A DNA stretch of 27,738 bases, from assembly GCA_007126675.1 (NCBI GenBank), contig SLAU01000330.1, forward strand, positions 1-27,738, given 5' to 3'. Shown here one piece after another: positions 8,016 through 14,802 of this stretch (within the stretch, counting starts at the first letter, position 1; each line of letters opens with the position of its first letter). The stretch comes from Balneolaceae bacterium (GTDB lineage Bacteria; Bacteroidota; Rhodothermia; Balneolales; Balneolaceae). The notes beneath the pieces were generated by a model. The model saw only the letters and a program-made list of their open reading frames with translations. It made no database searches and was not told where the DNA came from. The translations under genes were made by a program, and so were the position numbers.

Positions 8016-8729
8016 ATGAAAAGAGAAAACGCAAAGTGGAAAAGTCCGAGTTTGGGCAAAGAGATGGAAATGTTGATATATGGTAAAAGGGGAACTCCCG
8101 TACTCATATTTCCATCTGAAGAAGGTGATTGTTATGAGTGGGAGAATACCGGAATAATTGAAAGTTTAAATGAACAGATTTCTGAGGGATACAATCAGAT
8201 TTTTTGCGTTGATTCGGTTCTCGAAGAAAGTCTTTTAAACAAAAATGTTGAACCGTATGTTAGGATAAGCAGGCAAAAACAATATGAAGATTACATTTGT
8301 GATGAAGTAATTCATCAAATTAAAAAACATAATAAAAGCGATCACTTATTAACTGCAGGTGCAAATCTTGGAGCTTATCACGCATTACTGATGGGGCTTA
8401 AACATCCTACTGAATTCACAAAAGTTATTGCTATAAGTGGTTGTTACGATATTAAACCATACCTCGACGGATTCTACGACGACAACGTTTACTACAATAA
8501 CCCAACAGACTTTATCCCTAATATGAACGATCAAAATCTTTTGAAAGCGATTGATGATCTTGATATTCGCATCCTTTCCTATGACAATGACCCTCAAAAA
8601 GCTTCATCACAAAGAATGAGTGATACTCTTTGGCTTAAAAATCTTGAGCATGAGTTTTACGTGTGGGATGAACGCGTTTCAGATCCATGGGAGTTAGTTG
8701 GACCAATGCTAAAAGAACATCTCTTTTAA
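8016..8729 (+). CDS. Esterase-fold protein, catalytic Ser and His missing
   Basis: A 237-residue soluble protein of the putative-esterase (esterase D/feruloyl-esterase-like alpha/beta hydrolase) type: MEMLIYGKRGTPVLIFPSEEG at the N-terminus, the elbow region LLTAGANLGAYHALLMGLKHP and the next strand VIAISGCYDI. In active relatives the elbow reads G-x-S-x-G; here it is G115-A-N117-L-G119, with codon AAT at the nucleophile position. Near the C-terminus relatives have a W-D-x-x-x-H-D-W type segment with the catalytic His; here it reads VWDERVSDPWEL, with Ser222 where I would place the His. It is therefore probably not an active serine esterase and may bind or scaffold. GGAG at 8004-8007 supports the start. 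The biotin carboxylase gene begins 3 nt after its stop. Confidence 0.8.
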   Translation: MKRENAKWKSPSLGKEMEMLIYGKRGTPVLIFPSEEGDCYEWENTGIIESLNEQISEGYNQIFCVDSVLEESLLNKNVEPYVRISRQKQYEDYICDEVIHQIKKHNKSDHLLTAGANLGAYHALLMGLKHPTEFTKVIAISGCYDIKPYLDGFYDDNVYYNNPTDFIPNMNDQNLLKAIDDLDIRILSYDNDPQKASSQRMSDTLWLKNLEHEFYVWDERVSDPWELVGPMLKEHLF

Positions 8730-8732
8730 TTT

Positions 8733-10241
8733 ATGCCATCAATAAAAAAAGTACTTGTAGCAAACAGAGGTGAAATTGCACTTCGCATCATGCGAACTTG
8801 TAAAGAGCTGGGAATAAAAACAGTGGCGGTTTACTCAAGGCCGGATGAAACTGCACCACATGTTTTATTCGCAGATGAGTCGGTATTTATTGGTGAGGCT
8901 GCATCGGCAGAGAGCTATCTTGTGATGGATAACGTAATTGAAGCAGCAAAAGAAACCGGTGCCGATGCAATTCATCCTGGCTATGGATTTTTGAGTGAAA
9001 ATTCGATTTTTGCAAAACGCTGTGAAGATGAAAAAATCATTTTTGTAGGCCCTAAAGCAAAATCAATTGAGTTGATGGGCGACAAAACAGCAGCGCGTGA
9101 TTTGATGAATAAAGCCGGAGTGCCATGCCCGCCCGGCACCAAAGATGCTATGGATGATATAGAAGAGGCTTTGACAGTTGCACGGGACGTTGGCTTTCCC
9201 GTTTTGGTAAAAGCAGCTGCTGGCGGGGGCGGCAAGGGAATGAGAATTGTACACTCTGAAGATGACTTTGAAAGCAGTGTTAAAGCTGCAAAATCAGAGG
9301 CTAAAAATGCATTTGGTGATGACAGGGTATATGTTGAAAAATACCTTGAAGAGCCCCGGCATGTTGAATTTCAAATTATGGCAGACACTCATGGCAATTT
9401 CCTTCATTTTTTCGAAAGGGAATGTTCAATCCAGAGACGCCACCAAAAAGTTGTTGAAGAAGCTCCATGTTCGTTTTTGTCTGAATCGTTACGCAAAGAG
9501 ATGTCAGAAGCCGCCATTGCTGCAGCAAAAGCTTGTGATTATATCGGGGCAGGGACCATTGAATTTTTGATGGATAAACATCAAAACTTTTACTTCCTGG
9601 AAATGAATACAAGGCTGCAGGTTGAGCATCCTGTTACTGAACTAATAACCGGAATTGACCTTGTTGAATTACAATTACTTGTTGCCGAAGGAAAAGAACT
9701 TCCTCTGAAGCAAAGTGATATAAAAATGAACGGACATGCTATTGAATGCAGGGTTTATGCAGAAGATCCGGATGAAAATTTCATGCCAAGCACCGGGTTA
9801 TTATCACGCCACAGGCCACCTGCAGGGGCTGGAGTGCGTGTGGATGCCGGAGTTGAAGAGGGACAGGAAGTTACCATCAACTACGACCCGATGATTTCGA
9901 AATTATCAGTTCACGGCAAAGACCGAAAAAGGGCAATTCATAAAATGTTACGTGCATTATCTGAATATGATATATCAGGCTGTAAAACCACCATTCCATT
10001 TTGTGAGTACGTGTTAAACCATGATGCATTTGTATCAGGTAAATATGATACACACTTTGTTCAGGACTATTTTACACCGGCTAGCGAAAATTCAACTGAT
10101 AATCATGAGAACCTTAAAGCATTGGCTGCCGTATTGATCCGGAATCATGAGAATGAAAAAAATAATCAAGAAAACTCACCGACTACATCTGCTTCAAATG
10201 GCACTGCAACCTGGTGGAGCCTGAGAAGAGATTATTCATAG
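8733..10241 (+). CDS. accC: Biotin carboxylase (acetyl/acyl-CoA carboxylase subunit)
   Basis: Carboxylates the biotin of a carrier protein with bicarbonate and ATP, the first half reaction of acetyl-CoA or another acyl-CoA carboxylase. Motifs: N-terminal domain VLVANRGEIALRIMRT (8-22), HPGYGFLSEN (81-90), ATP-grasp glycine loop AGGGGKGMR (163-171), FFERECSIQRRHQKV (226-240), and the catalytic EMNTRLQVEHPVTE (290-303). It is about 50 residues longer than E. coli AccC (449): residues 450-502 form a low-complexity tail ending in TATWWSLRRDYS. Such tails are, as I recall, usual in the 500-residue PCC/ACC-type biotin carboxylases of Bacteroidota. No biotin carrier or carboxyltransferase gene is nearby, so the complex cannot be assigned from context. 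Tightly packed between the esterase-like gene (3 nt) and murQ (1 nt). Confidence 0.93.
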   Translation: MPSIKKVLVANRGEIALRIMRTCKELGIKTVAVYSRPDETAPHVLFADESVFIGEAASAESYLVMDNVIEAAKETGADAIHPGYGFLSENSIFAKRCEDEKIIFVGPKAKSIELMGDKTAARDLMNKAGVPCPPGTKDAMDDIEEALTVARDVGFPVLVKAAAGGGGKGMRIVHSEDDFESSVKAAKSEAKNAFGDDRVYVEKYLEEPRHVEFQIMADTHGNFLHFFERECSIQRRHQKVVEEAPCSFLSESLRKEMSEAAIAAAKACDYIGAGTIEFLMDKHQNFYFLEMNTRLQVEHPVTELITGIDLVELQLLVAEGKELPLKQSDIKMNGHAIECRVYAEDPDENFMPSTGLLSRHRPPAGAGVRVDAGVEEGQEVTINYDPMISKLSVHGKDRKRAIHKMLRALSEYDISGCKTTIPFCEYVLNHDAFVSGKYDTHFVQDYFTPASENSTDNHENLKALAAVLIRNHENEKNNQENSPTTSASNGTATWWSLRRDYS

Positions 10242-10242
10242 T

Positions 10243-11169
10243 ATGTCAAAAACCGGCCGTGAATTATACGAGCAGTTAAACTCACTGCTCACCGAGCAAA
10301 GGAACAGCAATACTGAAAAAATTGATCTGGCTGACAGCCTTGAGATCGTAACCCTTATTAACGAGGAAGACCGAAAAGTTGCCGATGCTGTTCAGAAAAA
10401 ATTACAGGTAATTGCAGATATTGTTGAACTGACCGCTCAAAAGCTATCTGAAGGAGGAAGGCTCTTATATTTTGGTGCGGGTACCAGTGGCCGGCTTGGA
10501 ATTTTAGATTCAGCCGAATGCCCGCCAACATTTGGCACAGATCCGACTGTTGTACAGGGATTTATAGCCGGTGGAAAGCAGGCTGTATTTAAGGCAAAAG
10601 AAGGAGCTGAAGATCATGAAAATAATGGAGCAGATGCAGTTGACGCAGCGAATGTAACTGATACTGATATCGTTATTGGACTGGCAGCAAGCGGGAGAAC
10701 TCCCTATGTAGTTGGTGCATTAAAAGAAGCAAACAAACGAGGAGCCTTAAATTGTTTAGTTACAACAGTTTCGAGAGATCAGTTAGATTTTGAACCAGAT
10801 CACGTTATAGATGTGCCGGTTGGTCCTGAAGTAATAATGGGAAGCACACGGATGAAAAGTGCGACAGCCCAAAAAATGGTGTTAAATATGATAACCACCG
10901 GAGCAATGATACGGCTTGGTAAGATATATGAAAACGTGATGGTAGATCTGCAACTGACAAATAATAAATTAGTAGAAAGGGCCAAACGTATTATTTGCTA
11001 CTTTACGGAATGCAATTATGAAGAGGCTGCAAGCATATTAGAAGAGGCCGGGGGCCACGTAAAAACCGCACTTGTTATGAAACTTCTGGGTGTTTCTAAA
11101 ATGAATGCAGTTCAGCTTTTGGAAAAGCACGACGGATTTGTGAGAAAAGTGATTCAAGAGGAAAAATAA
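10243..11169 (+). CDS. murQ: N-acetylmuramic acid 6-phosphate etherase
   Basis: MurQ removes the lactyl ether from MurNAc-6-P to give GlcNAc-6-P and lactate in peptidoglycan recycling (cytoplasm). SIS-fold sugar-phosphate motifs: FGAGTSGRLG (77-86) and GLAASGRTPYV (146-156). The catalytic-region motifs DSAECPPTFG (Glu92) and KEGAEDHE (Glu123) are present, as is VIMGSTRMKSATAQKMVLNM. Length 308 fits the family (about 300). The start is 1 nt after the accC stop, so translation is probably coupled to accC. No kinase (anmK, murK), transporter or muramidase gene is adjacent. Confidence 0.96.
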   Translation: MSKTGRELYEQLNSLLTEQRNSNTEKIDLADSLEIVTLINEEDRKVADAVQKKLQVIADIVELTAQKLSEGGRLLYFGAGTSGRLGILDSAECPPTFGTDPTVVQGFIAGGKQAVFKAKEGAEDHENNGADAVDAANVTDTDIVIGLAASGRTPYVVGALKEANKRGALNCLVTTVSRDQLDFEPDHVIDVPVGPEVIMGSTRMKSATAQKMVLNMITTGAMIRLGKIYENVMVDLQLTNNKLVERAKRIICYFTECNYEEAASILEEAGGHVKTALVMKLLGVSKMNAVQLLEKHDGFVRKVIQEEK

Positions 11170-11237
11170 AATCGGGAAATAACATTATCTTTAATGTTCT
11201 GCACGAATTTTACCGCAGATACGTTTAAAATAACCTC

Positions 11238-11915
11238 ATGTTTGCAGACAATCATAGTAACAGATCGGCTTTCGAACCCGGTTATAGAAATCGTTTTTTA
11301 ACAGCCATTGCTCTGATACAAATTATTTTGATTATCACAATTAAAGTATGGCCATCAAGCGAGTACAAAATTCCGGAGTTGGATTATGATATACCCAGAC
11401 CGGAAGCTTTAATGGACGAAATTCAGATAACTGAGCAACGTACTTCACCGCCGCCCCCGCCAAAACCTATTATTCCTCAGCCCATTCCATCCGATGAAAT
11501 CATTGAAGTTGAATTGGACATAGACCTTGAACCTGATCTTCCCGAATTACCCGACATTGAACCAGGATTTGGAACCGGTTTCGATGGAACTGAAGAGAGG
11601 ATTGTTAGTAATCCGCAGGTACCGCCAACTGTAGTAAGGATTGTTGAAGCAAGCACACCGGATGAAATTCCAGATGAGCTGAAAGGCAGAATAGAAATGA
11701 TTGTAAACTTTTTGGTTGATACCAATGGAGAAGTTGAAGAGGTGTCAATATCTGAAATCAGAAAGTATACAAATGGTGATTATGAACAGCTCGAGTTTAT
11801 TCGGTATGGAATTATGGATGCAGTACTGATTGCAGCCATGCAATGGAGATTCAGGCCTGCAAGGCAAGACGGTGAGCCTGTTAAAGCATTTACAAGGCAG
11901 AGATTTAATTACTGA
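11238..11915 (+). CDS. TonB-like energy transducer
   Basis: A 225-residue protein with TonB architecture: short cytoplasmic N-terminus, one membrane helix (about 20-37, FLTAIALIQIILIITIKVW), a proline-rich periplasmic stretch (TSPPPPPKPIIPQPIPSDE, 69-87), an acidic linker, and a TonB_C domain at about 149-222 with the usual FLVDTNGEVEEV and MQWRFRPARQDGEPV motifs. TonB proteins couple the ExbB/ExbD proton channel to outer-membrane receptors; no exbB/exbD or receptor gene is nearby. It starts 68 nt after murQ, with a small AACATT/AATGTT hairpin in between, so it may or may not share the upstream transcript. It is one of possibly several TonB paralogues in the genome. Confidence 0.87.
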   Translation: MFADNHSNRSAFEPGYRNRFLTAIALIQIILIITIKVWPSSEYKIPELDYDIPRPEALMDEIQITEQRTSPPPPPKPIIPQPIPSDEIIEVELDIDLEPDLPELPDIEPGFGTGFDGTEERIVSNPQVPPTVVRIVEASTPDEIPDELKGRIEMIVNFLVDTNGEVEEVSISEIRKYTNGDYEQLEFIRYGIMDAVLIAAMQWRFRPARQDGEPVKAFTRQRFNY

Positions 11916-11920
11916 TATTC

Positions 11921-11952
11921 TTTGAATGTAGAGCAAAGAACAAGTATCTTTG
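11921..11952 (+). promoter_or_regulatory. Bacteroidota-type promoter of the tRNA-Ser gene
   Basis: TTTG (11921-11924), a 20-nt spacer and TATCTTTG (11945-11952) match the TTTG-N19-21-TAnnTTTG consensus exactly. The predicted start is about 40 nt before the tRNA. The -33 element begins 6 nt after the stop of the TonB-like gene. This is the best promoter in the window and supports the taxonomic placement. Confidence 0.75.
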
Positions 11953-11997
11953 CTGTCCTTATTTTCAACTGGTGCCTTTTCTATTTATTACTAAACC

Positions 11998-12086
11998 GGA
12001 GAGATGCCAGAGTGGTCGAATGGGCTCGCCTGGAAAGCGAGTGTACCGTGAAAGCGGTACCGAGGGTTCGAATCCCTCTCTCTCCG
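11998..12086 (+). tRNA. tRNA-Ser (anticodon GGA)
   Basis: An 89-nt class II tRNA. Acceptor stem GGAGAGA (11998-12004) pairs with TCTCTCC (12079-12085), discriminator G at 12086. Anticodon stem CTCGC (12025-12029)/GCGAG (12037-12041) with loop CTGGAAA, anticodon GGA at 12032-12034, reading UCC/UCU. Long variable arm GTACCG/CGGTAC (12043-12060), and T arm GAGGG-TTCGAAT-CCCTC. The 3' CCA is not encoded (GCA follows the stem), so CCA must be added after transcription. Confidence 0.97.
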
Positions 12087-12090
12087 CATA

Positions 12091-12126
12091 AGCACGATTT
12101 GATGCACATCAGATCGTGCTTTTTTT
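12091..12126 (+). terminator. Terminator of tRNA-Ser
   Basis: AGCACGAT (12091-12098) pairs with ATCGTGCT (12113-12120), with further pairing inside, followed by seven T from 12120 to 12126. It starts 4 nt after the tRNA 3' end. Confidence 0.9.
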
Positions 12127-12340
12127 ATGCTTATCATATTATAATTGATGAATTAATGCGCTAAATGCTGTTTAAGAATAGGTTTACTTCGTTAAAAAAA
12201 AATTTTATCAAAATTATTTTATCGCTTTTTAATTTCATTCCAAACAAGTAGGTTTACGTAATTATAATTAGGTTATATTCTCTATATAATCAATTAATTT
12301 ATTACCTCATTTACATAATCGATTTAAAATGTCTTGATTG
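12127..12340 (+). promoter_or_regulatory. AT-rich leader of the pilus locus with a direct repeat
   Basis: This 214-nt spacer between the tRNA terminator and pilB must hold the pilus promoter, but no exact TTTG/TAnnTTTG pair is seen. The 9-mer TAGGTTTAC occurs twice, at 12179-12187 and 12249-12257, exactly 70 nt apart (about seven helical turns). TAGGTTTA differs from TAnnTTTG at one position. A TATAAT lies at 12285-12290. The downstream promoter is unresolved. Confidence 0.35.
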
Positions 12341-14113
12341 ATGGGCAAGGTTAATACCAAACAGCATATCGGGAATCTACTGTTAAGCCGTGGAGTAATC
12401 ACTGAAGAACAGTTACGAGTTGCCGTAAAGATTTTATCCGAAGAGCCGGACGGTTCAAATAGAAGATTAGGTCAGATTCTGCATCAGGATCTGAATATGG
12501 ACCGGCACCACATCATGAAGCAAATAGCCGATATCTATGCTTTCGATGAGGTATACGAAGGAAAGACATCTATCGATGAAAATGAAATCGAGAGAATCAA
12601 ACATAATGTTGATGACATACCTCAGGATATAGCTGATGACCTGGTTTACCTGAAAGCCATCCCGATTGATAAAACCACTAAATCGCTGACTATTGCTGCA
12701 GCTGATCCATCCGATCCTCAGCTCTCAAACACGATATCAAAACTTAATTATAAAGAGTTTGATATCAGATACTGCAAATACGAATTAATCGAAGAAATTC
12801 TCTCAAAAGTTTATGAACAGAAGAATGAATTTCTTGATCTGCTTGAAGATATTGATCTGGAACAGGGACAGATCGAAGATAATGAAGAGCGGATAGATGA
12901 AGATGAGATAGATGCTGAAATCAATCAAAGCATGCTCAACTCGCTGGTTGAAGGTATGCTTGTTGAAGGTGTTCGTCAGGATGTAAGTGATATCCATGTT
13001 ATACCAAGCGGGCCTTCAACTACTGATATCAGGTTTCGGATAGATGGTAAATTAAAGCTTTGGTACCAACAGAAAAATGTAAAACCTGAAGCTATTACTG
13101 CTGTTGTAAAAGATAAAACCCGTAATGTTGACAGATTCGAGAGAGACAGCTCACAGGATGGTTTCATCCAGCGAATTGTTGACAATCACAACATCCGGTA
13201 CAGAGTATCAATTATACCAATGGTGGGAGCTCAATTCGACCGTAAGTTCGAATCGATCGTAATCCGGATACTTGACGATAGAAAAGTAATTACCGACTTA
13301 AACATTCTTGGTTTACAGACAAAAGCGAAAGAGGATTTTGTTAAAGCAATTGAACAGCCGTCAGGTATTGTGATTATTACAGGGCCAACCGGTAGTGGTA
13401 AGTCAACTACACTTGTAGCTGCACTCTATTATGTAATTGACCCGACAAAAAATGTTCTAACCGTAGAGGAACCTGTTGAATATTTAATTAAAGGAGCGCG
13501 CCAGCTTAAGATCAGCAACAATATGACCTTTGATATGGCTATACGCGGTATACTGCGTCACGATCCGGATATTGTATTGGTGGGTGAGATGCGTGACTTA
13601 AAAACAGCTGAGATTGCCATTAAGCTTGCTAATACAGGTCACTTAACATTCTCAACTCTCCACACCAATGATGCTCCCAGTGCAATTTCCCGGCTCTTTA
13701 AAATGGGCGTGGAACCGTTTTTGATTGCAAATGCCGTTAATCTTGTGATGGCACAGAGATTGGTTAGGCGATTATGCTCATGTAAAGAGGTATATGAACC
13801 TCATCCGGAAACACTTCGCGGAATTGGATTTACGGAAGAAGAAATTGAAACGGGTACATTCTACAAAGCTGTAGGTTGTGAAAAATGCGGAGGAAGCGGA
13901 TTTAAGGGAAGAACCGCAATCATGGAAGCACTCTATTTTAGTAAAGATATTCGGCGCCTGATACTCGATGCCGGTGGTGATATCGATGAAGAAAGGATCA
14001 AAGTTCAGGCAGTTAAGAATGGAATGTTGACTTTGAGGGCTTCTGGACGTCAACGAATTTTAAATGGTATTACTACCGTAGAGGAAGTAATAGCGATTAC
14101 ACTGGAAGACTAA
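12341..14113 (+). CDS. pilB: Type IV pilus extension ATPase PilB (GspE family)
   Basis: Hexameric cytoplasmic ATPase that drives pilus assembly. A TTG at 12338 directly precedes the ATG at 12341; I use the ATG (590 residues). An N-terminal MshEN/T2SSE_N type domain (GNLLLSRGVITEEQL, LGQILHQDLNM) is followed by an acidic linker (about 165-195). The core has SDIHVIPSG (216-224), Walker A GPTGSGKST (348-356), Asp box VEEPVE (375-380), Walker B DPDIVLVGEMRD (408-419) and His box NTGHLTFSTLHT (431-442). The zinc-site cysteines are C479-x-C481 and C513-x-x-C516; the first pair is CxC rather than the usual CxxC. The C-terminus GFKGRTAIMEAL is standard. GspE of a type II secretion system is the alternative, but the pilT-type gene downstream favours a pilus. 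Confidence 0.92.
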   Translation: MGKVNTKQHIGNLLLSRGVITEEQLRVAVKILSEEPDGSNRRLGQILHQDLNMDRHHIMKQIADIYAFDEVYEGKTSIDENEIERIKHNVDDIPQDIADDLVYLKAIPIDKTTKSLTIAAADPSDPQLSNTISKLNYKEFDIRYCKYELIEEILSKVYEQKNEFLDLLEDIDLEQGQIEDNEERIDEDEIDAEINQSMLNSLVEGMLVEGVRQDVSDIHVIPSGPSTTDIRFRIDGKLKLWYQQKNVKPEAITAVVKDKTRNVDRFERDSSQDGFIQRIVDNHNIRYRVSIIPMVGAQFDRKFESIVIRILDDRKVITDLNILGLQTKAKEDFVKAIEQPSGIVIITGPTGSGKSTTLVAALYYVIDPTKNVLTVEEPVEYLIKGARQLKISNNMTFDMAIRGILRHDPDIVLVGEMRDLKTAEIAIKLANTGHLTFSTLHTNDAPSAISRLFKMGVEPFLIANAVNLVMAQRLVRRLCSCKEVYEPHPETLRGIGFTEEEIETGTFYKAVGCEKCGGSGFKGRTAIMEALYFSKDIRRLILDAGGDIDEERIKVQAVKNGMLTLRASGRQRILNGITTVEEVIAITLED

Positions 14114-14125
14114 AATATACAGAAT

Positions 14126-14623
14126 ATGAAAAATAAAAAGCCAGATAACGGCCCAAATTTACTGGAAAAGCATCTCCGTGATCTGCTAAAGAATCCCCCA
14201 CATTTGTTACGGAACTTTCATAGTGAAGATGTTCTTACTTTTTTGCAGCTTGGAAAACAAGAGCGTTTCATAGCCGGTGATACCATTATTAATGATGATG
14301 AGATAGTGAATTCTGCATATCTGGTTGCCGAAGGTAAAGTATCTGTTTGGAAAGACAATATTGAGCTCGCAACCTTAGATAAGGGAAATTTTCTTGGTGA
14401 GACTTTCTTATTCAGCAAAAATACAAGGATGGCCAGAGTTGTTAGTGAAACAGATTCTGTGTTGCTTAAATATGAACGGCAGGATGTGCTGAATTTCTTT
14501 AGAGGAAGGCCGGAAAAGCTGTTCAACATTTTTACTAAAAACATTATAGAAATACAGCAAAAGAAAATATCGAATATGAATATTAAATTGCTGAATTTGA
14601 AAAAAAGAATTTTAGATAGATAA
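14126..14623 (+). CDS. Stand-alone cyclic-nucleotide-binding domain protein
   Basis: A 165-residue protein consisting of little more than one CAP/PKA-type cNMP-binding domain (about 30-125): ERFIAGDTIINDDEIVNSAYLVAEGKVSVW, then the phosphate-binding cassette FLGETFLFSKNTRMARV. The two key residues keep their spacing, Glu92 and Arg101 (E+9 = R as in PKA-type cassettes), so nucleotide binding is plausible. No CRP-type DNA-binding helix-turn-helix follows; residues 125-165 are a Lys-rich helical tail ending LKKRILDR. It lies 12 nt after pilB and before pilT, so it may tie pilus extension or retraction to cAMP, cGMP or another nucleotide. Which nucleotide, and which partner, cannot be told from the sequence. 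Confidence 0.85.
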   Translation: MKNKKPDNGPNLLEKHLRDLLKNPPHLLRNFHSEDVLTFLQLGKQERFIAGDTIINDDEIVNSAYLVAEGKVSVWKDNIELATLDKGNFLGETFLFSKNTRMARVVSETDSVLLKYERQDVLNFFRGRPEKLFNIFTKNIIEIQQKKISNMNIKLLNLKKRILDR

Positions 14624-14636
14624 AAGTAGTAAAGTC

Positions 14637-14673
14637 CACTTAAGTGTAGCTTACTTGTAATTTTAAAGTTACA
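14637..14673. promoter_or_regulatory. Two adjacent palindromes between the cNMP gene and pilT
   Basis: CACTTAAGTG (14637-14646) is a perfect 10-bp palindrome. TGTAATTTTAAAGTTACA (14656-14673) is an 18-bp palindrome with a single mismatched pair. Both are in the 179-nt gap 14624-14802, the only sizeable gap in the pilus locus, so they could be operator sites for a promoter in front of pilT. A further small hairpin ACCGA/TCGGT lies at 14731-14747. No T-run follows either palindrome, so they do not look like terminators. Confidence 0.4.
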
Positions 14674-14802
14674 TTAAATAGTGAAATACAGCGTAAATAG
14701 TCGGTTCTAAAAATTAGATCTTTGTAACAAACCGAGCGTAGTTCGGTCTTAATAATTCCGGTACTTTTAAATCATTTTTTCGGTGTATAATTCAGACACT
14801 AA

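Noticed and set aside
11922..12164. Plus-strand frame running through the tRNA-Ser gene
   Set aside because: It is explained by the promoter, tRNA and terminator; the translation has no protein character.
12338..12340. TTG start for pilB
   Set aside because: It directly precedes an ATG that gives the family's usual N-terminus.
14656..14673. Terminator after the cyclic-nucleotide-binding gene
   Set aside because: The palindrome is AT-rich with almost no loop and no T-run follows, so a protein-binding site is more likely.
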